From Bursaphelenchus xylophilus (lineage: Eukaryota; Nematoda; Chromadorea; Rhabditida; Aphelenchoididae): a DNA stretch of 64,000 bases. A program made the position numbers and the translations under genes. Every line of letters begins with the position of its first letter. Position 1 is the first letter of the stretch. The stretch covers positions 682,001 through 746,000 of the forward strand of contig CAJFCV020000003.1 of the NCBI GenBank assembly GCA_904066235.2, given 5' to 3'. The notes beneath the pieces are model-generated. The model was not told the origin of the DNA. It saw nothing but the letters and a program-made list of their open reading frames with translations, and ran no database searches. Shown piece after piece: positions 1-10,700 of the stretch.

Positions 1-179
1 ATCGTTTTATGTGGGACGTTACATGATGAAATAATGTTTCAACGGCGTATGAAGCCGTATAACAGATAAATAATAACGAGATCACGAGCGCTGAAAAGGG
101 TACAATTGAGACATTGTTTGAGCTATTGCAAAAGACTTCGATTTTTGTTAGATTCGATTTTTAATAAACCGACACAGCC

Positions 180-321
180 TATCACGGGCATAATGAGCAC
201 TCTTCCGCATCGAAAATCTCATCGCGAACATAAATTGTGTGCCGGCGAAGTCAAATGGCTTTCCAATTCAGCGACGTTGGCACATCGAAATTGTGGTCAT
301 TATTTTCCCGACAGACTGGTA
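180..321. repeat. TCTGTCGGG MITE, core A
   Basis: The right end is intact and the left end eroded. The copy overlaps the last coding exon of the OAC relic and provides its stop codon. Confidence 0.7.
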
Positions 322-2351
322 GATAAATCCGCCGGCCGCCTTTCAATGTAAGCGATCTTGGAAGTCATATGAAGCGGCTGCCCGTAAAAGCTAACGTCTC
401 TATTCAAGCCGTTCACAAGACAAGCGTTCCGCGTATGTAGGGGCCTAATATTTTCTTTAGATTTTGTGCCCGAATTTTGGATAAGCACCTTATTAATTTC
501 TAAAACATTTAGCTTGCATTTGGCAGAGGCAGCTGAAATATTTGACGATTTTATAAATTTATATCCTTACCATCCAACGGCAGTCCTGCGCTTGCCCTAT
601 ACTTCTCGTAGTAAGTATAATGAACAATTTTGATTAAAGGCCAGTGAAGCAAATAGATTGAATATGAAATGTCTCCGATATGGACGATCGGTCGCAAACT
701 CAAGATCTCGTTTTCTTTCGGAATGGCTATCAGAATTGTAGCCAACACGGTAACGAAGAATCTGGAGGATTGCTTGCTGTCGATGATGTCAAACGCCAGT
801 GTAAATGATATCACAAAAAGGAAAATTGAGCCGGCAATTGTAAGCTTTTGCGATGATTTAGTTGAATCTGGTGTCTTGAAAGAGATATAAGCACGAAAAG
901 CAAGGAAGCCACAGATAAATTGCCATATACGGCAGTAGAAGGCCATATGAGCAATGTTTTGATCTAAATTTGTGTTATCAGTCTAACGGGAAAATAATGA
1001 GCGTAATGTCGCATCGAAAATCGCATCACAGCCGAGAAAATGAACTTGATTTTTCCGCGACACAATTCATTTTCTCTTGACATGGCTGAGGGCCGGGTTG
1101 GGCTGAGTATTGGATGTTTCGCAAGGAGCCGGGCCGGATCCGGGGGGTTTTTTTTGAGGCCGGCTTCGGGGTTTAGAAAATTTAAATCTCAGGCCCGCCT
1201 CCCTTCATATAATTTAAAGGGCCGGGGTTCTAGATTTGTCAACTCGATGGAATTTATGGAGAGAGAGAGAGAGATGTCCCTCCGTGTCAACTGTTTCGCC
1301 AGCTGTTTCCCCCGATGTTCGAAAATGTTCGATGCAGATATCCCGAAGCGGAGCGCCTGAATCACGGCACCGTAACCTTCTCTCAGGTTTTATCCCATCT
1401 TGATTGATCAGTTGCGAGTGTTGTTGTAGTAGAGTGAAGTTGTGTAGTTGTTGTGGTCGTGAGGTGTTGTATTCTGGATGTTGTTGTAGAGTTGTGTTTT
1501 ATTATCGTATTGGTGTTATTCTACTTTCATTGTAATTGTTACTCTTCTTGATAAATTCATTTATTCGAGTCAATTGTCATTTATTTCTCGTGTTGATCCA
1601 AAGCGGAACGAGTTGCATCGATTACCCGCTTTCCACATCAGCAACCTTACACTTGGAGGCCAAGTAATTTCAGGTAGAAGGTGTTGGAAGTAATCAACTG
1701 CAGAAACCACCGCAAGACCACAAGCCATCTCGTTTATTTCTTTTCTATTCGAAGGTGGAATCGGACAGGGCCGGGATTGGAAATTTTGAAGATGGCCGAT
1801 CCAGGCCCCATCAACGATGTCTGATTATTGACGCCATCTTTGATACCACAGAGAGAAAATTATTTTCCCGACAGGCGTGAAAAACGATTCTGGTAAATGT
1901 TCACTTACCGTAGTCAAAATAGAATTGCAGAAAACAGCTGATCACCCCAAGTAATCCAATAAATATTAGATCCATTGTCTTTCGAATGCTTTGTAGTTTA
2001 CAGATAATGTAAAATATCAGCGGAACGATCAAATAAAATTGCAACTCCACACTTAACGACCAAGTGTGCAAGAATAGATCGAAACTGTTCGAGACCCCGA
2101 AGTACCCGCGAGTTGGCAGGCCAAATATATTCGAGACGAATACAGAAGAGTAAAGTCCTTTTCGTATAACGTTGTAAAGCTCAGATGGGGCCATAAAATA
2201 AGTTGCTGCCAAGAGAATCAAGATCAGTATGAAGAGGTATTGAGGGACGATCCTTCTCAGACGCCGAAAGTAAAAGTCTAAGGCGGACTCTGTGCTGAGA
2301 GGTCGGCGTGACATTAACATGCACATCAAGTAGCCGGAGATGACGAAGAAA
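300..2351 (-). pseudogene. Decayed OAC-type O-acyltransferase (Acyltransferase_3 plus SGNH remnant)
   Basis: Exons seen on the minus strand: 2351-1909 (443 nt, the same length as exon 2 of three other OAC genes here), 963-571, and 532-300. The first encodes FFVISGYLM, the paired-arginine FYFRRLRRIVP, and LFLHTWSLSVELQFYLIVP; the second RIWQF and SYSIYLLHWP, all hallmarks of the nematode Acyltransferase_3 membrane domain. The exon carrying the R..V...H..LWP block is not found upstream, and the exons for SGNH block I (GNS/GDS) are absent. The last exon resembles a terminal SGNH exon, but the segment that should hold the catalytic D-x-x-H reads GQPLH, so the Asp is replaced. Its stop codon lies inside a MITE at 180-321, which supplies the C-terminal SLSGK. 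Most likely a non-functional relic of the O-acyltransferase family. Confidence 0.6.
976..1877. repeat. TCTGTCGGG MITE, core A, split by GC-rich insertion
   Basis: The left half is at 976-1085 and the right tip at about 1855-1877. About 770 bp of foreign sequence with GGGCCGGG motifs at both ends (near 1090-1230 and 1765-1810) sits between them. The whole lies inside an intron of the OAC relic. Confidence 0.55.
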
Positions 2352-2379
2352 CTGAAAGCGGAACAGGTTACCAATTATA

Positions 2380-2546
2380 AGCCTGTCGGTGACACTCTGT
2401 ATGTAGTATCGAAAATCGCCGCCGTGAAAAATAATTGTGTCGCAACAAAATTAAATTTCTTTTCACTTCAGCGACGCGATTTGGTGAGCGATCCCGGCAA
2501 GGCGAGACATTTCCGCGACAAATCCACATAATTTTTCCCGACAGAC
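2380..2546. repeat. Chimeric TCTGTCGGG MITE (core A left, core B right)
   Basis: The left half carries core A sequence (TCGAAAATCGC, CACTTCAGCGACGCGAT). The right half carries core B sequence (GGCGAGACATTT, CGACAAATCCACAT). Confidence 0.6.
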
Positions 2547-2814
2547 GACAATTGCCATCGGAGTGGGTGGCATTAGAGGCGGACCTCTCCGTACTTTCTT
2601 TCTTTGCCACCACTTACACATCAACTCCAAGGTAGCCATTCCTGAACCACCGCGGCCATATGTGGAATAAAACGACACCGACGACTGCCAGACAACGTAA
2701 TCCTTGTATGTCCTTTCGCATCATGCTTTGTACCGGTCGTCTGGCTCTGAAAAGAGCAAAATAGCGGTAGAAAAGGTGTGAGTTCTGCATTCAGACCCAT
2801 TTTTTTTTTTTTTT

Positions 2815-2959
2815 TTACGGTCGGGAAAATAATGTGGATCTGCTGTCTCGCCTCGTTGCAGCCGCGCACAAAAATTGCATCGGCAGCAAGCCGTTGTGAA
2901 GCGATGATGGACCATTTCAAATCGCGAGAAATCCACATTATTTTCCCGACAGACTGATA
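2815..2959. repeat. TCTGTCGGG MITE, core B
   Basis: Ends AATGTGGATC and AATCCACATT lie inside the shared terminal repeat. A T-tract abuts the left end. Confidence 0.7.
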
Positions 2960-4246
2960 GTAAGCTACCTGCCCGGAGGGCTAAAATAAATCTTGGGCAA
3001 AGTAAAGGATTGCACTAAGCTTAAGCCGAACGACACTAAGCCTAAATTAAGCACCAGTGCTACTTCAACGAGCTAATTGTAACCAATAATCGACGAAGTT
3101 CGACGGGCCGGCATGTCAAGCGCAAGCTAAGAAAACTACTGAATATTCTTAGAGAAAAAAGTCAAGGATTCGGTGCGGCACAAACACATAGTTTAAGATA
3201 AAATCGGGAAAAATAGGCGGTAATTATGTTGAAAAGCCTTGCGGAAAATAAAGGTCACTTATTTTCAACAAGGCGGTTTTTTGTTTCAAATGTGCAATTT
3301 TAATTAGATTTTAGATGTTTATCGACGGAATTGCGGAAGAAAAAAAATTCTGGAGTCGGAAACGTATTCATCGCAGCCTCGTTTACCAAAGAACGGAATT
3401 GTTTTCCCAGCCCTTCCCGGAAGTGGATGATATTAAATAATTTCAAGTATTAATTTCGAGTGCATGCAGTTAGTTAAAATTTTTATGATGCTTATAGGTG
3501 TAAAAGATGACGGTTTCAATAGTACCAAACATTATACGGTTAATTCATTTAAACCTGCGAGACGAGTCTTTAATTCTAAAACTCAAAAATACACAAGACT
3601 TATGGGTTTGATTTTCACGCGACACAGCTAATTTTCTCGACTGCGGTGCGATTCTCGATGTGACGGAATGCTGATAATTTTCCCGACAGGCTGATATATT
3701 ACAATAGATTCCAATCGTCCAGCGCGAGTAGCTCACTCCGCTGCTTCTTCGCCAATTGTCCACACACTCCGATGGTCAACCGCTCGTTCAGGCTGCGAGT
3801 TACTGATCTTACTTTTCTTTCCAAATCTCGGAACCAGGCTGACCGGTTAGAGTATCGGCCCGGATAAAGGACACATCCGGTGAAGGGAAGACCCGGTTTG
3901 GTAAAGGGCAGGTTGGGGACAGGCGTGGTTAAGGAGAGGCCCGTATAAGTGGTATATAGGCCGGTTAAGAGCACTCCCGATAGGGGCAGGCCGCTGGGCG
4001 CAACCCTGCTCAGTGGCAAGCTCGGTAGGATAAATCTTCGTGTCTGCCGAATTTTGGCCTAGTAGCCATCCTACTCCATACTACCTCTGAAATAACGGCA
4101 TAATTCTAGGGAAAAGGAGCCAAAGAAGTTGTTGTATTTGGCAAGATTGCGCTCTTTATTTTTGCCATAGCCTTATACTTGTCATAAGGCGATTATTTAT
4201 GCAGTTAAATTTTGAATATCTTATATTAAAGGTTTAGAGATTAGAG
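2960..4246. other. No gene recognised
   Basis: No exon with family similarity was found. The stretch holds the right half of a core-A MITE (about 3601-3697), a short palindrome near 3235-3280, and at 3715-3800 a sequence that recurs at 14005-14085 (shared CTGCTTCTTCGCCAATTGTC), so at least that part is repeat. A first exon for the OAC relic was sought here and not found. Confidence 0.5.
3601..3697. repeat. TCTGTCGGG MITE, core A, right half
   Basis: The right end CCGACAGGCTGATA is clear; the left terminal repeat is missing. Confidence 0.55.
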
Positions 4247-4457
4247 CACATCAAACTGAGGAGTCCGGTGACCGAAATAGTATCGGTTTTTTATGCTTCG
4301 TCTTAATTTCACAGAGAAGACAGAGAAAAGACGCGCAAAAACGTACTCTCTCGCCCCAAAAACTCCCCATTTCTTCCCCGACAAAAAGTTTTTTCGCGTC
4401 TTTTTTTGGCGAGTTGACACTCCTCCATTCATAGTTTTGGCTTCTCAGTTTGACGTG
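4247..4457. repeat. 211-bp inverted-repeat element (CACATCAAACTGAG ends)
   Basis: It begins CACATCAAACTGAG and ends CTCAGTTTGACGTG, an imperfect terminal inverted repeat, and is flanked on both sides by TAGAG, a likely 5-bp target duplication. A related copy lies at 56885-57548, where the sequence is interrupted by another insertion. Confidence 0.65.
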
Positions 4458-4701
4458 TAGAGCTCAGAGTTGAGAAAATTAGAGGGAATGAAGTGTAATG
4501 TCCAACATTTTCTACATAGAGTGGCTTTAAACACAGCAATAACTCTTTCGCACGGCAAAACAACAAACATAACGAAAATCAATGGATAACCGAAATTTTC
4601 AGAGAGGTCCTCAAGCTCTGCATCGTCCAGTGTTGTGGTATCTTACCTGAAATGCAATTATTATAAAGATTTTTACTTAAAAGTCTGTAAACACGTTTTT
4701 T

Positions 4702-7281
4702 TCACCTTACATGCGGCAACTCTTCGTAGAACTGTTTATCCAGCGATTTTTCATCAAACGGCTGTATGTATGTTCGATTATACAACGATTCCAGCTCACA
4801 AACAATGGGATTAAAATCGAAACTGGGCATCAGTTTGTTGATATTGATGTAGGGCGTGTTATGAACATGGTCCCGCAAGTCCTCAACGCCATATATGCAG
4901 ATGCGATGGCGGAATTTTTTGCTATTACATCTCGATTTTTCCCCGAAATTCGATCTTCGTGTTATGTAAGGGTTCATTTTGCGGTATTCAACGCATTCTT
5001 GAGTGTAATGACCGGGAACGTTGAGTTCCGGCATGGATAATATGGTCGGGAAGACAAGCTCGTCGACCCCGAAAACTCCGGGTCGATTGATCTTGTGGAC
5101 AAAACTTTCAACATTCATCTCGTTGAAGATGAAGTCAATGGCCTCTCGACTGACCGCCATTTCGTTGTCGCCTTTGGCAAAGCTGATTTTCAAGTCGTTT
5201 TGAGCGAATTTCTGATGGTACTTTGAGTCTGAAAAATTGAAGGATTTTTTTATTTTATCAATTTTTCTTGATCGCCCTTCCACCGGCTATGCTTATCAGT
5301 GGGTCGGGAAAATAATGAGCACTCTGTCGCATTGAAAATCTCACCGAGAAAATAAAGTATTACGGCAAAAATCAATTTTTGTTCACTTCAGCGACGCGAT
5401 CAGTGCAGCGACACCGTGCTCATTATTTTCCCGACAGACTGATATTTTGAATTGAAAAAAATACCGTTTTTGAAGACCGGAATCCTGTTCACAGTCCATG
5501 TCAAATTCCAATCGACTCGGTGTTCGAATCCCTTCGTAATGCTGATATCATTCGTGCCATTTAGCCACTTGAATATCTGGACCATTTCTCGGTTGGTTTT
5601 GGTCGGGAAATCGTGATTCTGAAGAACGTTAAACAATTCCTCGCAAAAAAGGTGTAATTTTTGTTTTCACTAGGTAGGCTGGCCAGAAAAGTCTTGATGT
5701 CTTTATTTTCCCGACTTCGCTTTTTGCAGCAATATCAGTCTGTCGGGAAAATAACGGCGGATTGTCGCAGCAAAATGTCTCGCCTCGCCGCCATCGCGCA
5801 CCAAATCACCAGCCGCGTCTTCCAGTCACAGAGCGATGATGGGCGATTCCAAGGCGCGACGACCGGCCGTTATTTTCCCGACAGACTGATAAATCGTTGT
5901 TTTTCAGAGTGCGACAGAAGTTGAGGGCCGCAATCAATTCGCGGGACTTTTTTCCGTCTGTCGGGAAAATAATGGGCACTCTAGCGTATCGCATCGCCGC
6001 CGAGAAAACGAATTGTGTCGCGGCAAAATCGAGTTTCTTTTCACTTCAGTGACGCGATCGGCGCAGCAACATTGTGCTCATTATTTCACCGACAGGCTAA
6101 AAAAAAGTCCCGCGAATTGATAGTACTCGTCGCCATGCGGCAAATTTCTTTGGCCCGGCTACAAAGTACAATTCTGAAGTTTTTTCAAAAGCATTTCTAC
6201 CTGAATCAACCTACCTGCAGAACCATCACGTATTTCCATTGTCGACTTCCTCCTCTCAACGCCTTTAGGCAATCAATGTTTGCCAAGTCCAAATTGTACC
6301 CACTGCTAAACAGCGGCCTAGTGTTATTCGATATGACAACATTTGGGAAGCATTTTGCCAAAGATTCAAATCGCCGTCGAAACAGCGAACCAGCCTTTCC
6401 ATCAATCGTAAAGCAATAGAAATTTTGAGGCTGGTACAACGCCGCCAACACAAGCTCATGGTAATAGTAATCACGATAAACTTGACGACTTATTGCAATT
6501 GGGAAATCCCTCTCTTCAACGCTGGTGGGATCCGTTGCAAATCGATGACGCGATCGTATGGACTCACAGTCCATCGGGAGATCCAATTTGTCATCGGTAA
6601 AGGTGGATCTGTTCTCTTTCAAGTGGTCAACATACGAAGGGTGTTTGCCATCAAATATCCAGGAGCATTTAAGGTGTTCTGTGTCCGCAGGGCGTCTGAA
6701 TAAGTTGTTGGAGGCTGATGGGGCATCACGCATTTTTTCAGACTTCTGGGACATTGAGGTGCAAAGAAAGATGATGATAAGGAAAGTGAGGCCAACAATA
6801 TACAAAAAAAATTTGTTCTGATGTTGTGTTCTGGCCCCGTTGTCAGCATCTTGCGCTGAAAAGTGTTTATGAAAGCCTGGCGTGTATACTAGTCATGGCA
6901 GGAAAAGCCTGCGATGAAAAAATGTTTTTTTTTTTATATCTCTGTGCTTAGGCGAGTCATGCAAGTTTTCCAAAAATTGGAGGGCAAAACTTTCTGAGCA
7001 CCTAAACTAAGTGAAGTTTTCTCGGTCAGAAACAAGTATCTGCCTGTCGGTAAAGTAATGTGGATTTGTCGTAGAAAAATGCCTAGGCTCGTCGCAGCCG
7101 CGCACCAAATCTGCAGCCGCGGCTAGCCTTCTCAGCGTGATGATGGGCGATTTCAAGGCGCGGCAGATCCAGACGGACTGGTGAAATCAAGAAAAACACC
7201 ATCTACGGGAGACAGGCTGATACATATATATGAATATAGGTAGATCTTATATCTACCTTTACCTTGAATATTAAAAGCCAT
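4702..7281 (-). CDS. Core-2/I-branching-type glycosyltransferase (GT14)
   Basis: Model: exons 7281-7263 (tentative), 6855-6215, 5618-5465, 5228-4702; 446 residues. A type II membrane protein with an N-terminal hydrophobic anchor (IVGLTFLIIIFLC). The large exon carries FPIAISRQVYRDYYYHELVLAALYQPQNFYCFTID, matching the FPIAYS...LLRAIYxPQNxYCxHxD core of GT14 enzymes, which add beta-1,6-GlcNAc (or xylose) to acceptor sugars in the Golgi. Next come the NHDFPTKTNREMVQIFKWLNG segment and a final exon with ELNVPGHYTQEC and HRICIYGVEDL. A close paralogue on the opposite strand at 17882-19789 has identical intron positions and phases. The tiny first exon was chosen because it ends in the required phase, but it is weak; the second exon is open from 6855. 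The final codons read through a splice-donor consensus (CAT/GTAAGG) before TGA. Introns hold several MITEs. Donor and acceptor specificity unknown. Confidence 0.8.
5294..5444. repeat. TCTGTCGGG MITE, core A
   Basis: Complete at both ends; lies in an intron of the GT14 gene, between exons 5618-5465 and 5228-4702. Confidence 0.75.
5733..5891. repeat. TCTGTCGGG MITE, core C
   Basis: Ends continue as AACGGCGGAT...CCGTT, the third core type. Both terminal repeats are near perfect. Confidence 0.8.
5953..6099. repeat. TCTGTCGGG MITE, core A
   Basis: Flanked by an outer inverted repeat: CAATTCGCGGGACTTTTTTCC on the left and AAAAAAGTCCCGCGAATTG on the right. The MITE therefore forms the loop of a larger palindrome (about 5934-6120). 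Confidence 0.7.
7037..7222. repeat. TCTGTCGGG MITE, core B, diverged
   Basis: Left end TATCTGCCTGTCGG; the right end GACAGGCTGATA is displaced by about 30 bp of extra sequence. Lies in the proposed first intron of the GT14 gene. Confidence 0.55.
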
Positions 7282-7713
7282 ACCTTGTTTTGGAATCAAA
7301 GGCGTTGCTTCCATTCAGCTCACAATATTGCTACAGTATCCTTAAGTCCGAATCACTTGAAAAAATCTTTGTTCTGGGAGGATGACACTTGATGAAGATA
7401 CTAGCTGCAACTCAGCCGTTACATGCTTGGAGGATGGGCAAATCTGATGAAGCGATAATGTCTTATTTTGAATGACGAATCTTGACTTAATCGAGTTTTA
7501 TTCATGTTTGGAGTCGAGTCGCCGCGAAAAAGTTGAACCCAACGTCGCATTCATGGAATGACGAATTATTTCCCCTCAGGATTCCGTTAATCTGCCGGAC
7601 ATTGTTGAGATGCTATCGTAAAGATAGCCAGCCATCCGACTCACAGATGAAATCGTAAAGTTTGTTGACAATAAGAGTTTGTGCCACGCCGAGGCGAGGT
7701 TTTTTTTTCAAAA
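7223..7713. other. Spacer between divergent GT14 and OAC genes
   Basis: Head-to-head spacer between the GT14 start (7281, -) and the OAC start (7714, +). Apart from the proposed 19-nt GT14 exon I see no coding or repeat signal. By position it should contain both promoters, but no motif could be assigned. Confidence 0.4.
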
Positions 7714-10700
7714 ATGCTTCTAGATATTCAAGGCCTTCGATGTGTGGCCGTTATTTCTGTTGTGCTTTTCCATCTATGGCCAAGGTACCTTTCCGCCGGA
7801 TATCTTGGGGTCGACATGTAAGTTTTTGAAGAGGGCAGTAAACTGAAGAGGGCACCTCGAAGAAAAAGTGATATGGTGAAGGGGGACCAAGGCGCATATC
7901 TTACAAGGAAAGTACCTCTATAGGGAATGGAGTTACAGATCAAAGATATATCAAAAAAAAATGTAAAATTTTTCTGATTCAGAATATGTAAAAATTAGCT
8001 GTCTAATTTTGATTTGTAAGGGCGAAAAAATCCTCAGAACTTTTCTCGCAACACCACATAAATGCCCTTTTCTATATTGGGACTATTAATTAAGGTGTAG
8101 TATTAATCAAGTTTGATATTTCAAGGCTTGCCAAGATGCCAGGGTCCACTTTAGCTCAAAACAAAGCTTTTGATTTGGTAAAAACTTGATCAAAATATGT
8201 ATATAAACTTTACGCTTTTCCAGAGTTTTGTTTTATACAAAATGCTCCCTGGCCCCCCATTAGTTTACCATATCTTCATTCCCCATCGAAATGCTCTCTC
8301 CGTCGAGGTGTCCTCATCGCTAAGGTGTCCTCTGCCCTTTTCCCTCAGGTGCCCTTTTCGCCAATATACCCTGTTCGAATCCAACAGCACATTTAAAAAT
8401 TTCGCATCTACCTTTCAGATTCTTCGTCATCTCCGGCTACCTCATGCATCATATCCTCAGCTCCAAATCCTTTGATTTCGCAGCTGTTTACACCTTTTAC
8501 TTCCGTCGAGTCGGTCGAATTGTTCCAGAATACCTTCTCATCTTACTGCTGACGATGCTAGCTGTTGTCCTCACATATTCTGCTTCCGAGTTAAAGACAG
8601 TGATGCATGAGCTGTTGGCGGCTGCAACGTTTACCTCGAACACATTCGCCCTGCCAAAAACGGGCTATTTTGACGTGAATAACGAATACCCGCCGTTTCT
8701 GCACACATGGTCGTTGGCGGCGGAGCTCCAGTTTTACTTGATTGTGCCGTTTATTTTCTACATGTATCGGAAGTTTGGTGATGTTCATGAGTGGATTGGG
8801 ACGGTATTTGTCTTGGTTATGGCGGCAGTCAGTGTGACGTTTCAAGTGCTGACCAGCTATGGTAAGATGCAACGGGTTAGAGGATTGTCTACAAAGCCTT
8901 TTTTTGATCATCCTGTCGGGAAAATAATGTGGATTTGTCGCAGCAAAATGTCTCACCGAACCAAATGTTCAGCCGCAGTTCGCCGTCACAAAGCGATGCT
9001 GGGCAATTTCAAGGCGCAACAAATCCACATTATTTTCCCGACAGACCACTATACTGGTTGACAAAATTTTCTTTCCACCTCGTATCTCTGGAACGGCTGG
9101 GCCTAGAACCTCCAAATTCGGCATAGAAACATCCTAGGACAATGGAACACCATGCCCAAAAAATCATATCATTTGATGCACTTTCAATGCACTTTTTATG
9201 CAAAAGGCAAAAAACCGGATGACAAAATTTTCTTTCCACCTTAGAAAAAACGTTTGTAACGCATAAGCCAGAGGGTGTTAGGGCATGATTGTGGTATCGT
9301 TGTGATTGCGAAGAACTGCTCTCTCGATTGGTGTCACAACTTTACAGGGGTTTTCGTTTCTTCGCCCTTGGGCGTCGGCTCATCATTGCCTTGTCCATTT
9401 TCTGCCAAATTCATGGCCAGAGGAGCTCGCATAAAGTATAAGGAGATGAAAATGCTCTTAAAAAATTTAGCATTCATGGTTGCAACATTGTTTACTCCGG
9501 CAGTAGAATTAGATTTAATTTAAGTGCGCTTCAGGGGAAAATGCGCGCTTCCAGGGTTCTCGTTACCAAAAAATTAAGTTATTATGGGAACACTGCAGAT
9601 AATTCAAGTAACTTTTCCTGCTTATATATTTTCTATGAAACTACAGACTTAAAAAATAGTGACGATTTTAGTCTCTGATGTCGCGCTTAGGTGTGAGCAG
9701 AAGAAAGGTTCCACATGTCCCATGTGCAAAATTTGCAACTCTAAGCTTTCTGCGCAAGCTATTCGTCGTGGAAAAAAACGTTGAAGGCCTATCAATGTCA
9801 ATGTATTGAAGTAGTCTGAAAGCCAAAAGTCCCAATATACCAAGCTTAAGTAATGCCAATGCCTAGTGCACCAACCTGCGGTACTGGAGACGACATAGAC
9901 CAGAGGGGGGTAAGATAAGCTGGTAAACTTCAACACATGCTGTCGTATAAGCCCTAAAATACGCCGTATGTATAGCAAATGGATGTAATTTGGACGTTTC
10001 CATTCTGTACAGAAGTGATTCTTCGGGTTTGCGGGCCCTGGTAGGGCGCATTTTTCCCTGCAGCGCACTTAAATGAAATCTAATTCTACTGCCGGAGTAA
10101 ACAATGTTGCAACCATGAATGCTAAATTTTTTAAGAGCATTTTCATCTCCTTATACTTTATGCGAGCTCCTCTGGCCATGAATTTGGCAGAAAATGGACA
10201 AGGCAATGATGAGCCGACGCCCAAGGGCGAAGAAACGAAAACCCCAGTAAAGTTGTGACACCAATCGAGAGATCAGTTCTTCGCAATCACAACGATACCA
10301 CAATCATGCCTTAACACCCTCTGGCTTATGCGTTACAAACGTTTTTTCTAAGGTGGAAAGAAAATTTTGTCATCCGGTTTTTTGCCTTTTGCATAAAAAG
10401 TGCATTGAAAGTGCATCAAATGATATGATTTTTTGGGCATGGTGTTCCATTGTCCTAGGATGTTTCTATGCCGAATTTGGAGGTTCTAGGCCCAGCCGTT
10501 CCAGAGATACGAGGTGGAAAGAAAATTTTGTCAACCAGTATATGTACATTTTTGTTCCGATCTTAAACTGTACGCCCCGACTATGCATTGCGGTCATTCT
10601 CCATCTCTAACTACTGCTTCTTGCATGCGACATTTAGATTCATTGCAATTTTAGACCCCAATCTTTCTTACATGAGCTTGCCTTCGAGAATCTGGCAATT

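Noticed and set aside
2400..4700. First exon of the OAC relic
   Set aside because: Searched for the reverse complement of the LFHLWP...GYLGVDM block followed by a donor; nothing matched, so the gene is treated as decayed.
5661..5994. Many short open frames containing peptides like QSVGKIM or SLSGK
   Set aside because: They are translations of the MITE terminal repeats on either strand and have no start, splice or family support.
9649..10068. Coding capacity in the loop of the 1.5-kb hairpin element
   Set aside because: Overlapping short frames on the minus strand have no transposase motif (no DDE/D pattern) and no support from the second copy.
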